Shown: positions 50,951 to 61,599, numbered from the stretch's first letter. The stretch is 64,000 nt of DNA from Hymenobacter terricola (GCF_017921975.2 NZ_JAGEMO020000004.1:62001-126000), one strand, 5' to 3'. Numbers and translations: made by a program. The notes: a model not told the origin generated them from the letters alone.

Positions 50951-52591
50951 TTAAGGGCGTTTGGCTAGAAAGAGGCGGGTAAGGGCGGGCACGTCGAGCA
51001 CGAGGCAGACCTGCCCGCTGCCGAGCAAGGTAACGCCCCCAAACAGGTCGATGGTATCCAGGGGCTTGCTCAGGGGTTTGATGACGATGTTTTGCTGGCG
51101 GATAAACCGGTCAACCAACAAACCCAGGCGGCGGTTATTGTAGTTGACCACCAGCACTTGCTGGGGTCCGCTCAGGTCGGCTTTGGTGGCGGGGGGCAGG
51201 GGTTCGTCGCCCTCGTCATACAGCAGCTGTTGCAGCGGAATGAGCGGCACGGCCTGTTCGTGAAAATGCGTCACCAGCACGCCGCCCACCACCGAAATCT
51301 GGCCGGGATGCAGGGCCAGCACGGTGTCGGTGTGCAGCAGCGGCACGGCGTAAGGCCGCTCGTCCACTTCCACCAGCAGGGCGCCTTTCACGGCAATAGA
51401 AGTTGGCAGCACCAGCGTAAACGTAGTGCCCACCCCCATCTGAGATTCAACGCGCAGCTGGCCACCCAATGAATCCAGCGCCAGCTTCACCACGTCCAAC
51501 CCTACGCCCCGGCCCGAAATATCGGTAACTTTCTGGGCCATTGAGAAGCCGGGTTCGAACAGGAAGGCCCACACGGCCCGCTCATCCAGGGTGGCGGCGG
51601 CGCTGGCGGTGGTCAGGCCGCGCTCCACGGCTTTGCGGCGCACGGCTTCGGTGTCGATGCCGCGGCCGTCGTCGCTCACTTGCAGGAGCACATCGTCGCG
51701 TTCCGTAAGGGCCGAGAGGGTGAGCCGGCCCACGGGAGGCTTGCCGGCCTGCTGGCGTTGGGCGGTGGTTTCGAGGCCGTGGCTGACGGCGTTGCGCACG
51801 AGGTGCAGCAGGGCATCGGTGATAATCTGCAGGATGTTGCGGTCAATCTGCACGTCCTGCCCGCTCAGCGTGAGCTCAACTTGCTTGTCTTCGGCAGAAG
51901 CCACATCGCGCACCACCCGCGGAAACTTGTTCAGGAGCACGCCCACGCCCACCAGGCGGGCATCCATCACGCTGTACTGCAAATCGTCGGAAATGCGGAA
52001 CAAGTGCTGGGCCGTGGCCAGCAGGGCGGGGTTGCCGATTTCCTGCGCCAGGGTCATCACCCGGTCGCGGTCAATCACCAGCTCCCCCACCAGGTTCAAC
52101 AGGTTATCGAGCTTTTTGACCTGGATGTACACCAGGTCCGACAGCTCCATTTTTTTATTGGACTCTTCCTCGGTATCCTCCGTTTCCACCTCTTCCAACA
52201 CCGGCGCTTCGCCGCGCACGAGGCGGTCGAGGTTCTCGAGCAAGGCAGTTGCGTCAGGCAAGGGCTGATTGGCGCCCACGGCCCGAATCATGCTACCCAA
52301 GGCGTCAACCCCGGCAAAAACCACCCGAATCAGCGGACCACTAAACGCGCGCTCCTTGTCCCGGACCAGCCCAAACAAGGTTTCGAGGTGATGCGCTACT
52401 TCGCCGAGGTCCGTGAAGCCCATGGCGCGGGCGTTGGCCTTGAGGTTGTGCATGAGCCGGAACAGCTCATTGAGCGCCGGGCCGGCGTTGGGGTTGCGCT
52501 CCAGCTCGCTCAGGTGCCGGCTCATGGAGTCGTAATACTCCAGCGCCTCGGCCATAAACAGCTCCCGATATTCCTGGTCGCGCGTTTTCAT
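50951..52591 (-). CDS. cheA: Chemotaxis histidine kinase CheA, no P2 domain
   Basis: A 546-residue kinase. P1 carries the phospho-accepting His48 in FRLMHNLKANARAMGF; the canonical HTLKGS is changed to HNLKAN. An acidic linker (about 128-147) replaces the CheY-binding P2 domain. P3 dimerisation follows (VYIQVKKLDNLLNLVGELV). P4 has the N box (LLHLVRNAVSHGLE, Asn267), DDGRGID (307-313) and GRGVGLDVVK (360-369). A CheW-like P5 domain closes the protein. It would phosphorylate the CheY encoded immediately upstream. Confidence 0.94.
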   Translation of the reverse strand: MKTRDQEYRELFMAEALEYYDSMSRHLSELERNPNAGPALNELFRLMHNLKANARAMGFTDLGEVAHHLETLFGLVRDKERAFSGPLIRVVFAGVDALGSMIRAVGANQPLPDATALLENLDRLVRGEAPVLEEVETEDTEEESNKKMELSDLVYIQVKKLDNLLNLVGELVIDRDRVMTLAQEIGNPALLATAQHLFRISDDLQYSVMDARLVGVGVLLNKFPRVVRDVASAEDKQVELTLSGQDVQIDRNILQIITDALLHLVRNAVSHGLETTAQRQQAGKPPVGRLTLSALTERDDVLLQVSDDGRGIDTEAVRRKAVERGLTTASAAATLDERAVWAFLFEPGFSMAQKVTDISGRGVGLDVVKLALDSLGGQLRVESQMGVGTTFTLVLPTSIAVKGALLVEVDERPYAVPLLHTDTVLALHPGQISVVGGVLVTHFHEQAVPLIPLQQLLYDEGDEPLPPATKADLSGPQQVLVVNYNNRRLGLLVDRFIRQQNIVIKPLSKPLDTIDLFGGVTLLGSGQVCLVLDVPALTRLFLAKRP

Positions 52592-52696
52592 TGGCCGGAA
52601 ATGCTTGTTTTAACCACTCGCCGCTTCACCACGCGCTGCCTCGGCCCGTTGTTTCCAACGGGTGGCAGCACCAGCACGAAGCGTTGGCGCCCCACC

Positions 52697-53083
52697 TTAC
52701 GCGGCCGTTTCCGAAGCGTCGCTTTGCAGCGCCGCGCCCACGATTTCCAACACTTTCTCTTCCGAGAAGGGCTTCACGATGTAGGCCAGGGCCCCGTTTT
52801 CAATGGCTTCGGTCACAATAACCTCCTGCCCCACGGCGCTGCACATCACCACCTTGGCAGTGGGCTGAATCTGACGTAAGCTCTTGAGCACATCCAACCC
52901 GGTATTATCGGGCAGAATCACGTCTAGGGTAATGAGGTCGGGGGCAGTCGAAGTAGCCATTTCCAGGGCCTGCGCACCGTTTGCGGCTTCGCCCACTACT
53001 TCGTAGCCGGCGTCGGTGAGCATATTTTTGAGCATCGTGCGCATGTAAAAAGAGTCGTCAACGATGAGAATGCGCTTGTTCAT
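52697..53083 (-). CDS. cheY: Single-domain response regulator CheY
   Basis: A 128-residue receiver domain with no output domain. Key residues are the acidic pair Asp9-Asp10 (ILIVDDSFYMR), phospho-acceptor Asp54 (DLITLDVILPDNTG), Ser82 (MCSAVGQ) and Lys104 (YIVKPFSEEK). The start MNKRILIVDD was chosen because it begins the fold; an upstream codon at 53131 would add 16 non-conserved residues. It lies between cheW and cheA. Because no flagellar gene is visible, its target is probably a different motor or regulator. Confidence 0.93.
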   Translation of the reverse strand: MNKRILIVDDSFYMRTMLKNMLTDAGYEVVGEAANGAQALEMATSTAPDLITLDVILPDNTGLDVLKSLRQIQPTAKVVMCSAVGQEVIVTEAIENGALAYIVKPFSEEKVLEIVGAALQSDASETAA

Positions 53084-53161
53084 GGAATTTGGGGACATGA
53101 TAATAAAAAGGGAGGAGGACCGGGCTGGCATACCCTGCCCCCGCGTTGTACGGGTGGGAGC

Positions 53162-53692
53162 CTACGAAGATGCCCCTTTTCCCGGCAGCCGCATCACCTC
53201 GCTTGGGGTCAGCAGCTTGCGCATGTCGAGCACGATGATGATGCCGCCTTCGGGCAATTTGGCGATGCCTTCGAGGTACTTGTTGCGGGTGCTGGAATCC
53301 TGCACGAATTCGGGGGCCGGCTCAATCTGGCTCAGCGGCAGGGTGAACGGGCGGGGCACTTCGCGCACCATCAGGCCCAGGGTGTAGTCGGCCGCTTCCA
53401 CGGCCACGGTGTAGCTGCGCTCGGGCAAGGGCCGCCCGGCCGGCCGCAGCCGAAACCGCTCTTCCAGGTCAATAATGGCAATAATATCGCCACGCAGGTT
53501 GGCAATACCTTTAATAAAGGGGGGTGTTTTGGGCATGCGGGCCACTTCGGGCGTCACCGTTACCTCCTTAACCTGCTCAATGCGGATGCCGTAGTCCTCA
53601 TCGCCCAAACGAAACACGATGAGCTGGACCAGCTCGGCGGGTTTGGCACGTTCGGCTTTGGGAGCAGGAGCGGCTAGTTCAATCTCAGCCAT
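53162..53692 (-). CDS. cheW: Chemotaxis coupling protein CheW
   Basis: A 176-residue SH3-like adaptor linking receptor to CheA. The ATG at 53692 (MAEIELAAPAPKAER) starts a short Ala/Pro-rich tail before the CheW domain: QLIVFRLGDEDYGIRIEQVKEV, PPFIKGIANLRGDIIAIIDL and a final GGIIIVLDMRKLLT. Length and motifs are standard. It is 78 bases upstream of cheY and 104 bases downstream of the receptor gene. Confidence 0.94.
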   Translation of the reverse strand: MAEIELAAPAPKAERAKPAELVQLIVFRLGDEDYGIRIEQVKEVTVTPEVARMPKTPPFIKGIANLRGDIIAIIDLEERFRLRPAGRPLPERSYTVAVEAADYTLGLMVREVPRPFTLPLSQIEPAPEFVQDSSTRNKYLEGIAKLPEGGIIIVLDMRKLLTPSEVMRLPGKGASS

Positions 53693-53796
53693 ATGGGTGG
53701 TAGTCCGTATTGGGTTATCGCAGTTGGCAGTCAATAGTCAGCAGGTTGAAACCGGAAAACCTGGCTACTGAATACCCCTGCGTATGCTGTCAACAA

Positions 53797-56700
53797 TTAC
53801 TTGGCTTTGGCTTTCGATTTGGGTGCGGCCGCTTTGCCGGCTGCGCCGTTTTCAGCGGGCCGGCCATTCTTGGCGGCTGCTCCTGCCTTAGTCGCCTGCT
53901 TGGCCACGGCCGGCTGATGTGCAGTGGCCACCGCTTCGGTGCGCGCCGGGCTAGCCGGGCGTTCAATTCGGCGCGACGCAGGGGCTGCTAGCGGCGCTGC
54001 CGGCTCGGGGCGGGCGGCTCGGCGCATCATCCCATTCTGGCGGCCATTTTCGGGGGCTGCCGGCGGAGCGTCGTGGCGAGCGTGGTCCCGGCGGGCGCTC
54101 ATGCCGTTTTGCGGAGCAGAGGCGTAGGTCTCGCGCGAGCGGTAAGTCTCGCGGTTGCTGGTGCCGCGCCGCACGGGCAGGGGCTCGGGTTCAGGCTCAT
54201 AGTAGGAGCTGAGCTGGAAGGTTTCCAGACCGGCCTGGAGGTCGTCGGCAATATCGGTGAGGCGCTGCGAGCTGGTGGTCAGCTCCTGCATAGCCGTCGA
54301 CAGCTGCTTGGCCGTGCCCGCCACCTGCTGCGTGCCGGTAGCCGTTTGCTCGGCAATGGCTACCACTTCCTCCACGTACTTTACCACGTCGCCGATGGAA
54401 GCTTTCTGCACCTCGGTGGCCGTGAGAATGTCGCGCGAGGTGCGCAGGGTTTCCCCGCTGCTGGTGGCAATGTTCTTAAAGGCCGAACTGGCTTCAAACG
54501 TGGCATTTTTGCCTTTCAGTACCCGGCCTTCCATGGTCGAAATTGCGGTTGCGGCCGAGGTCGTGTCCTTCCGAACGTCCTCAACCAGCGTGGCAATTTC
54601 ATTGGCCGATTTGCGGGAGCCTTCGGCCAGCTTGCGGATTTCTTCGGCTACCACGGCGAAGCCGCGGCCGGCTTCCCCGGCGCGGGCGGCTTCGATGGCG
54701 GCGTTCAGGGCCAGCAGGTTGGTTTGCGAGGCGATGTCGGTAATCACGCCCAGCGACTTGCTGATTTCTCCCGACCGCGTACTCAGTACTTCAATGGTGC
54801 GCGCCGTTTGAACGGCGGCGCTGGAGATTTCCTCCATGTTTTTCACCACTTCGGCCACCGTTTTCAGGCCCAGCTGCGAGGTTTGCTCCCCGAGGATAGC
54901 CGCCTTGTTCACCACGTCGGCTTTGTTGGCCGTTTCCTTGGTGGCCTGCATGATTTCTTCGATGAGCTTAAACGCCTGGTCCGTTTTCAAGGCCTGGTTC
55001 TGCGCGCCTTCGGCCATTTGCTGCATGGCCAGGGCCACGTCAACAGTCACGCGGCTCATTTCCTGCCCTTTACCCGCCATTTCTTCCGAAGAAGTACCCA
55101 CAATTTGCGAGGAATCGTTGATTTCGCCCAGCAGCTCGTTCAGGTTTTCCACGGCCAGGTTAAGGGCGCTGGACATGGCCAGAATGTCGCCCGTGGTGGC
55201 CACTTCCACGCGCTGGGTTAGGTCGCCTTCCGAAATGGCACGCACCACGCGGCTCACTTCCAGCACCGGCGAAGCGATGGATTCGAGCAGGGCATTGAGC
55301 GTATCCACCAACTCTTTCCAGGAGCCCGACACGCCGCCCACGGTGGCGCGCTCGGTCAACTTGCCCTCCACACCGGCCACTTTAGCCACGCGGCTAACTT
55401 CGACGGCGAGGCGGTTCAGGTCGTCCACCATGCTGTTGATGGTGTCCGCCAGGTCGGCCACTTCGCCTTTGGCTTGCAGGGTCAGCTTCTGGGTCAGGTC
55501 ACCTTTCGAAACGGCGGTTACCACTTTCACCAGTCCCCGTACCTGCGTGGTGAGGTTGGAGGCCATGTAGTTTACGTTGTCCGTCAGGTCTTTCCACACG
55601 CCGCCCACATTGGGCACGCTGGCCTGGCCGCCGAGCTTGCCCTCGGTGCCCACTTCCTGGGCCACGCGGGTTACTTCGCCGGCGAAGATGTTGAGCGAGT
55701 CCACCATCTGGTTCAGGTTGTCCTTCAGGTCCAGCAGCTCGCCGTTGACGTTGACCGACACCTTCTGGCTCAGGTCGCCGCGCGATACGGCGGTGGCCAC
55801 GTTGGCGATGTCGCGCACCTGCGAGGTCAGGTTGCTGGCCATCGTGTTCACGTTGTCCGTCAGGTCCTTCCAGGTGCCGCGCACGTTGGGCACTTTGGCC
55901 TGGCCGCCGAGCTTGCCCTCGGTCCCTACTTCGCGGGCCACGCGGGTTACTTCGTCGCCGAACGTGTTCAGCGAGTCCACCATTTCGTTGAGGTTTTCCT
56001 TCAGCTGGAGCAGCTCGCCGCGCACATTCACCGTGATTTTCTGGCTCAGGTCGCCTTTGGCTACGGCGGTGGCTACGTTGGCGATGTCGCGCATCTGCGA
56101 GGTCAGGTTGCTGGCCATCGTATTCACGTTGTCCGTCAGGTCTTTCCAGGTGCCGCTTACTTTCGGCACGTTGGCCTGGCCGCCGAGAATACCTTCGGTG
56201 CCCACTTCGCGGGCCACGCGGGTTACTTCGCCGGCGAAGATGTTGAGCGAGTCCACCATCTGGTTCAGGTTGTCCTTCAGGTCCAGCAGCTCGCCGTTGA
56301 CGTTGACCGACACCTTCTGGCTCAGGTCGCCGCGCGATACGGCGGTGGCCACGTTGGCGATGTCGCGCACCTGCGAGGTCAGGTTGCTGGCCATCGTGTT
56401 CACGTTGTCCGTCAGGTCCTTCCAGGTGCCGCGCACGTTGGGCACTTTGGCCTGGCCGCCGAGCTTGCCCTCGGTCCCTACTTCGCGGGCCACGCGGGTT
56501 ACTTCGTCGCCGAACGTGTTCAGCGAGTCCACCATTTCGTTGAGGTTTTCCTTCAGCTGGAGCAGCTCGCCGCGCACATTCACCGTGATTTTCTGGCTCA
56601 GGTCGCCTTTGGCTACGGCGGTGGCTACGTTGGCGATGTCGCGCATCTGCGAGGTCAGGTTGCTGGCCATCGTATTCACGTTGTCCGTCAGGTCTTTCCA

Positions 56701-58779
56701 GGTGCCGCTTACTTTCGGCACGTTGGCCTGGCCGCCGAGAATACCTTCGGTGCCCACTTCGCGGGCCACGCGGGTTACTTCGCCGGCGAAGATGTTGAGC
56801 GAGTCCACCATCTGGTTCAGGTTGTCCTTCAGGTCCAGCAGCTCGCCTTTTACATCGACGGTGATTTTCTGCGAAAGGTCACCTTTCGATACGGCCGTAG
56901 CCACGTTGGCAATGTCCCGCACCTGACTGGTCAGGTTCGAAGCCATCGTGTTCACGTTGTCCGTCAGCTCTTTCCAGGTACCGCCAACGCGGGGCACTAC
57001 GGCCTGACCGCCCAACTTGCCCTCGGTGCCTACTTCGCGGGCCACGCGGGTCACCTCGTCACCGAAGATGTTGAGCGAGTCCACCATCTGGTTGAGGATG
57101 TTCTTCAGCTCAAGGATTTCGCCTTTCACGTTCACCGTCATCTTCTGGCTCAGGTCGCCGCGCGCCACGGCGGTAGCCACGTTGGCAATGTCGCGCACCT
57201 GCGAGGTCAGGGCCGCGGCCATGTCGTTTACGTTGTCGGTCAGGGCTTTCCACACGCCAGCCACGTTCGGCACGCTGGCCTGGCCGCCGAGTTTGCCCTC
57301 GGTACCCACTTCCTGGGCCACGCGGGTTACCTCGCCCGCAAACAGGTTGAGCGAGTCCACCATCTGGTTCAGGTTCTGCTTCAGCTGCAGGAATTCCCCT
57401 TTTACATCGACGGTCACCGTCTGCGTCAGGTCGCCTTTGGCCACGGCCGTGGCCACGTTGGCAATGTCCCGTACCTGCGAGGTCAGGTTCGAAGCCATGT
57501 AGTTCACGTTGTCGGTCAGGTCCTTCCACACGCCGGCCACGTTGGGCACCACGGCCTGGCCGCCGAGGCGGCCTTCGGTGCCCACTTCCTGGGCCACGCG
57601 GGTTACCTCGCCCGCAAACAGGTTGAGCGAGTCCACCATCTGGTTCAGGTTCTGCTTCAGCTGGAGCAGCTCGCCTTTCACGTCCACCGTTACTTTCTGG
57701 CTCAGGTCGCCTTTGGCCACGGCGGTAGCTACGTTGGCAATGTCCCGTACCTGCGAGGTCAGGTTCGAAGCCATGTAGTTCACGTTGTCGGTCAGGTCTT
57801 TCCAGATGCCGGCCACGTTGGGCACCACGGCCTGGCCGCCGAGGCGGCCCTCGGTGCCCACTTCCTGGGCCACGCGGGTTACCTCGCCCGCGAACAGGTT
57901 GAGCGAGTCCACCATCTGGTTCAGGTTCTGCTTCAGCTGCAGGAATTCCCCCTTTACATCGACGGTAATTTTCTGGCTCAGGTCGCCTTTGGCTACGGCC
58001 GTGGCCACGTTGGCGATGTCCCGCACCTGCACGGTGAGGTTCGAGGCCATGTTGTTCACGTTGTCGGTCAGGTCTTTCCAGATGCCGCCGACATTAGGCA
58101 CGCTGGCCTGGCCGCCGAGTTTGCCCTCGGTGCCCACTTCCTGGGCCACGCGGGTTACTTCGCCGGCAAAAATATTCAGGTTATCAATCGTCTTGTTGAT
58201 GGTTTCGGCCATCAGCTTGAAGTCGCCCGACACCGGAATCTGGAAACTCTCGTCCAGATTGCCGCGGCTGATGTTCTTCAATACCTTGCCTACTTCCAAC
58301 ACCGGCACGGCGATGCTGTCCACCAGGCCATTGATGTTGTTAATCATGTCACGCCAGAAGCCGGCGGCACCGTCGGCCGAGGCCCGGGCCTTGAGGTTGC
58401 CTTCTACCCCGGCCACTTTCGAAATGCGCGACACCTCCCCGCCTACCCCGCCAATCATTTCCACCATGGAATTGTAGGCTTCGGCGATTTCGGCAAAAAT
58501 GTCATCGTTCTGTTTGGTCAGGCGCACCGACACATCGCCTTTTTTGAAGGCGTCGAGGGCGAACAAAACCCGGTTGAGCTGGTCGTTGACGTAGCCAGGG
58601 TCCTGGGTGTCGACCGAGCCGCGAGAACCGCCGCGTTTGCGGGTCAGGTCATTATTGGTCCGGATTACATCCAGGGGCGAAACCGCCCCGGAATCCGGCA
58701 TTTCATTGGCAGCATCATCCGTAGCAGCCCCCGCGGAGGCCCGACGAGGCTTAGATTGCGGAGTCTTAGGGGAAGCCAT
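53797..58779 (-). CDS. Soluble methyl-accepting chemotaxis protein with a poly-HAMP array
   Basis: A 1660-residue receptor. The ATG at 58779 ([13 protein letters not shown]) gives a polar N-terminus with no signal or membrane helix. From about residue 65 to 1215 it is a chain of HAMP units. Ten near-identical 92-residue repeats (core [19 protein letters not shown], linker [19 protein letters not shown]) are flanked by divergent units. The signalling domain follows, with the hairpin tip [20 protein letters not shown] near 1350. From about 1525 the tail is Pro/Ala/Arg-rich. The repeat is very close to that of fungal group III (Nik1) hybrid kinases. Units 6-7 and 8-9 are an exact duplication. 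Confidence 0.93.
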   Translation of the reverse strand: MASPKTPQSKPRRASAGAATDDAANEMPDSGAVSPLDVIRTNNDLTRKRGGSRGSVDTQDPGYVNDQLNRVLFALDAFKKGDVSVRLTKQNDDIFAEIAEAYNSMVEMIGGVGGEVSRISKVAGVEGNLKARASADGAAGFWRDMINNINGLVDSIAVPVLEVGKVLKNISRGNLDESFQIPVSGDFKLMAETINKTIDNLNIFAGEVTRVAQEVGTEGKLGGQASVPNVGGIWKDLTDNVNNMASNLTVQVRDIANVATAVAKGDLSQKITVDVKGEFLQLKQNLNQMVDSLNLFAGEVTRVAQEVGTEGRLGGQAVVPNVAGIWKDLTDNVNYMASNLTSQVRDIANVATAVAKGDLSQKVTVDVKGELLQLKQNLNQMVDSLNLFAGEVTRVAQEVGTEGRLGGQAVVPNVAGVWKDLTDNVNYMASNLTSQVRDIANVATAVAKGDLTQTVTVDVKGEFLQLKQNLNQMVDSLNLFAGEVTRVAQEVGTEGKLGGQASVPNVAGVWKALTDNVNDMAAALTSQVRDIANVATAVARGDLSQKMTVNVKGEILELKNILNQMVDSLNIFGDEVTRVAREVGTEGKLGGQAVVPRVGGTWKELTDNVNTMASNLTSQVRDIANVATAVSKGDLSQKITVDVKGELLDLKDNLNQMVDSLNIFAGEVTRVAREVGTEGILGGQANVPKVSGTWKDLTDNVNTMASNLTSQMRDIANVATAVAKGDLSQKITVNVRGELLQLKENLNEMVDSLNTFGDEVTRVAREVGTEGKLGGQAKVPNVRGTWKDLTDNVNTMASNLTSQVRDIANVATAVSRGDLSQKVSVNVNGELLDLKDNLNQMVDSLNIFAGEVTRVAREVGTEGILGGQANVPKVSGTWKDLTDNVNTMASNLTSQMRDIANVATAVAKGDLSQKITVNVRGELLQLKENLNEMVDSLNTFGDEVTRVAREVGTEGKLGGQAKVPNVRGTWKDLTDNVNTMASNLTSQVRDIANVATAVSRGDLSQKVSVNVNGELLDLKDNLNQMVDSLNIFAGEVTRVAQEVGTEGKLGGQASVPNVGGVWKDLTDNVNYMASNLTTQVRGLVKVVTAVSKGDLTQKLTLQAKGEVADLADTINSMVDDLNRLAVEVSRVAKVAGVEGKLTERATVGGVSGSWKELVDTLNALLESIASPVLEVSRVVRAISEGDLTQRVEVATTGDILAMSSALNLAVENLNELLGEINDSSQIVGTSSEEMAGKGQEMSRVTVDVALAMQQMAEGAQNQALKTDQAFKLIEEIMQATKETANKADVVNKAAILGEQTSQLGLKTVAEVVKNMEEISSAAVQTARTIEVLSTRSGEISKSLGVITDIASQTNLLALNAAIEAARAGEAGRGFAVVAEEIRKLAEGSRKSANEIATLVEDVRKDTTSAATAISTMEGRVLKGKNATFEASSAFKNIATSSGETLRTSRDILTATEVQKASIGDVVKYVEEVVAIAEQTATGTQQVAGTAKQLSTAMQELTTSSQRLTDIADDLQAGLETFQLSSYYEPEPEPLPVRRGTSNRETYRSRETYASAPQNGMSARRDHARHDAPPAAPENGRQNGMMRRAARPEPAAPLAAPASRRIERPASPARTEAVATAHQPAVAKQATKAGAAAKNGRPAENGAAGKAAAPKSKAKAK
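55659..56847. repeat. 552-bp perfect tandem duplication within the receptor gene
   Basis: Bases 55659-56295 and 56211-56847 read identically with a 552-base shift (two 276-bp HAMP units). The identity starts after the cacttcctgg/cacttcgcgg difference and stops at gctcgccgttgacg/gctcgcctttt. The other 276-bp units in 55474-58180 are clearly diverged. Confidence 0.85.
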
Positions 58780-58852
58780 ATAGTAATAGGTATCAATCGG
58801 ATGAAAGGAGGACAGAATCGAAAGGCGAAGTACGGGGTTCCCCGCCAAGAAA

Positions 58853-58879
58853 CAAAGATAGGTGCGCCTGCCGTGGCAA
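58853..58879 (-). promoter_or_regulatory. Possible promoter of the chemosensory operon
   Basis: Minus strand: TTG (58879-58877), 16 bases, then TATCTTTG (58860-58853), matching the Bacteroidota -33/-7 pattern. It is 74 bases upstream of the receptor ATG and would drive all five genes. Confidence 0.45.
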
Positions 58880-59055
58880 TGAACTACCCCGGGCTTTTGT
58901 CCTGTTCAAGGAGGCCGGGCGCGGCTAGATTATTGCTGGATGCGTTACCGCTGGGATTTATCCGGCATCTTTGCGGCCAATTTCAACATTTCGTCACGGC
59001 CTGACGTTTCCATTCTCCATACCCCTTCGGCTTGCCGTCACCCTTACCCGTTCAC

Positions 59056-61530
59056 ATGGTCAAGAATTTAGTTATCGTCGAGTCGCCGGCCAAGGCCAAA
59101 ACCATTGAAGGCTACCTGGGCCAGGATTTCGTGGTGCGCTCCAGCTACGGCCATGTACGCGACTTGCCGAAAGACAACAACGCCATCGATATTGCTAATG
59201 GCTTCAAGCCAACTTACGTAGTATCACCTGATAAGCGCGAATTAATTGCCCAGCTAAAAAAACTTTCCAAGGAAGCCGAAACCGTCTGGCTCGCGAGTGA
59301 CGACGACCGCGAGGGCGAAGCCATTTCGTGGCACCTGGCCGAAACGCTGAACCTGCCCGTGGCCAAAACGCGCCGCATCGTGTTCCGCGAAATCACCAAG
59401 AATGCCATCCTGGGCGCCATTGCCAACCCGCGCGAAGTCAACCAGGATTTGGTGAATGCCCAGCAGGCCCGCCGCGTGCTCGACCGCCTCGTGGGCTTCG
59501 AATTGAGCCCCGTGCTCTGGAAAAAAGTAAAACCGGGCCTTTCGGCCGGCCGGGTGCAGAGTGTGGCCGTGCGCCTCGTGGTGGAGCGGGAGCGCGAAGT
59601 GGCCAGCCATTTGAGCGCCAGCGCCTACCGCATTGTGGCCCGCTTTGATGCCGGCCGGGGGGCCGTGCTCGAAGCCGAATTGCCCACTCGCTACAAGGTG
59701 CGGGCCGAAGCCGAAGCCTTTCTGGAGCGTTGCGTAAGTGCTTCGTATCAGATTGAAAGCCTGGATAAAAAGCCTGGCAAACGCAGCCCGGCGGCCCCTT
59801 TCACCACTTCCACGCTCCAGCAGGAGGCTTCGCGCAAGCTGGGCTTCTCGGTGGCACAGACGATGAGCGTGGCCCAGAAACTCTATGAAGCGGGGAAAAT
59901 CAGCTACATGCGGACCGACTCGGTGAACCTGTCGGGCGAGGCCCTGGCGGGCGCGCAAGCTGCCATTACGGCCGCTTACGGGGCCGAATACCACCACACC
60001 CGCACGTTCAAAACCAAATCGGCTTCGGCCCAGGAGGCCCACGAAGCCATCCGGCCCACCGATTTTGGCATGGTGAAAGCGGGCTCCGATGCGTCGGAGC
60101 AGCGTTTGTACGACCTGATTCGCAAGCGGGCCATGGCTTCGCAGATGGCAGAGGCCGTGATTGAGCGGACCACGGCGGTGATTGGCATCAGCACCCAGCC
60201 GGGCGTGACGCTATCGGCGACGGGCGAGGTGATTACGTTCGAGGGCTTCCTGAAAGTGTATGCCGAGAGCAAGGACGACGAGGACGAGGAAGACGCCAAA
60301 GACGGCGAATCGAGCTTCTCGCGCGGCCTGCCGCCGCTGAGCGTGGGGCAGGATTTGCCTTTACAGCGCCTGAGCGCCACGGAGCGGTTTTCGTCGCCCC
60401 CGGCGCGCTACACCGAGGCTTCGCTGGTAAAAAAACTGGAGGAAATGGGCATTGGCCGGCCTTCGACTTACGCGCCCACCATCAGCACGGTGCAGAAGCG
60501 CGGCTACGTGGAAAAAGATACGCGTGAGGGCAAGGAGCGCAAGTTCCATGTGCTGACGCTGGAAGGCGCCGCCGTCAATACCGAAGTCAAAACCGAGAAC
60601 TACGGGGCCGAGAAAGCAAAGCTGTTTCCGACCGATACGGCCATGGTAGTCAATGACTTTCTGGTGGCACATTTCCCGGTGATTGTGGACTACCAGTTCA
60701 CGGCCAAGGTGGAGGACGAGTTCGACCAGATTGCCAACGGCCACGAGAACTGGACGCAGATGCTGACCGGCTTCTACGGCAAGTTCCACGCGACCATTGA
60801 GGCCGGGCAGGACATTGAGCGCAACACCCTGGGCAGCACCCGCGAAATCGGGGTGCATCCTGAAACGGGCGAGAAAATAACCGCCCGCCTGGGCCGCTAC
60901 GGTCCCTACGTGGCCCTGGGCGACATCGCCGACCCGGAAGTGAAGCCGGCCTACGCCAACCTGCGCAAAGGCCAGTTCATTGAGAGCATTACGCTGGAAG
61001 AAGCGCTGGAACTGTTCAAGCTGCCGCGCATCATTGGCCAGTTTGAAGAGAAGGACATGACGGCCGCGCTGGGCCGTTTTGGCCCATATATTCGCCACGA
61101 CAGCAAGTTTTTCTCCCTCACCAAGGAGCAGGACCCGCACACCATCACGGCCGAAGAAGGCGTGACACTCATTGAGCTGAAGCGCAAGACGGACGCCGAA
61201 CGCCTCATCAAATCCTTCCCCGAGAACCCCGATATTCAGGTGCTGAACGGTCGTTTCGGGCCGTACATCGTGGCGGGCAAGAAGAACGTGAAAATCCCCA
61301 AAGGCGAAGAGCCCACGGAGCTGACGCTGGAGCGCTGCATCGAGCTGGCTGATGCCACCCCCGACAAGCCCGCTAAAGGTGGCCGCTTCGGCAAGAAGGC
61401 TGCCCCGGCTGCCAAAGAGGAAAAAACCGACCTGCCGGCCAAGAAAAAACCGGCAGCAAAAAAGGCCGCCGTAAAGAAGCCTGCCACTAAAAAACCGACG
61501 GCCAAAAAAGCCACTGCGAAGGCGAAATAA
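59056..61530 (+). CDS. topA: DNA topoisomerase I
   Basis: An 824-residue type IA topoisomerase that relaxes negative supercoils. The ATG at 59056 opens MVKNLVIVESPAKAKTIEGY, the Toprim start, and WLASDDDREGEAISWHL gives the acidic metal site. The catalytic Tyr is in KISYMRTDSVNLSG. The C-terminus has repeated GRYGPYVALGD, GRFGPYIRHDS and GRFGPYIVAGKK modules instead of Cys zinc fingers, and ends in a Lys/Ala/Pro/Thr tail that likely binds DNA. Confidence 0.96.
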   Translation: MVKNLVIVESPAKAKTIEGYLGQDFVVRSSYGHVRDLPKDNNAIDIANGFKPTYVVSPDKRELIAQLKKLSKEAETVWLASDDDREGEAISWHLAETLNLPVAKTRRIVFREITKNAILGAIANPREVNQDLVNAQQARRVLDRLVGFELSPVLWKKVKPGLSAGRVQSVAVRLVVEREREVASHLSASAYRIVARFDAGRGAVLEAELPTRYKVRAEAEAFLERCVSASYQIESLDKKPGKRSPAAPFTTSTLQQEASRKLGFSVAQTMSVAQKLYEAGKISYMRTDSVNLSGEALAGAQAAITAAYGAEYHHTRTFKTKSASAQEAHEAIRPTDFGMVKAGSDASEQRLYDLIRKRAMASQMAEAVIERTTAVIGISTQPGVTLSATGEVITFEGFLKVYAESKDDEDEEDAKDGESSFSRGLPPLSVGQDLPLQRLSATERFSSPPARYTEASLVKKLEEMGIGRPSTYAPTISTVQKRGYVEKDTREGKERKFHVLTLEGAAVNTEVKTENYGAEKAKLFPTDTAMVVNDFLVAHFPVIVDYQFTAKVEDEFDQIANGHENWTQMLTGFYGKFHATIEAGQDIERNTLGSTREIGVHPETGEKITARLGRYGPYVALGDIADPEVKPAYANLRKGQFIESITLEEALELFKLPRIIGQFEEKDMTAALGRFGPYIRHDSKFFSLTKEQDPHTITAEEGVTLIELKRKTDAERLIKSFPENPDIQVLNGRFGPYIVAGKKNVKIPKGEEPTELTLERCIELADATPDKPAKGGRFGKKAAPAAKEEKTDLPAKKKPAAKKAAVKKPATKKPTAKKATAKAK

Positions 61531-61560
61531 TTGCCGCCTTCCAACGTTGGAGCCCGAACA

Positions 61561-61587
61561 AAAAAGCCCGCACTCCGCGGGCTTTTT
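61561..61587 (+). terminator. Hairpin terminator after topA
   Basis: aaaaagcccgc / gcgggcttttt with a short loop, 30 bases past topA and only 12 bases before the next start. Confidence 0.85.
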
Positions 61588-61599
61588 TGCTTCAGGCCC

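Noticed and set aside
50262..58779. Flagellar chemotaxis locus
   Set aside because: No flagellar gene lies in the window, and the phylum is generally non-flagellated. T9SS genes in the window make surface motility a more plausible output, although this too is unproven.
55474..59004. A very long plus-strand reading frame (over 1100 codons) opposite the receptor gene
   Set aside because: It is the antisense of the repeated, GC-rich HAMP array. Its translation is only an image of the 276-bp repeats, and the minus-strand gene has clear HAMP, MCP-tip and operon support.
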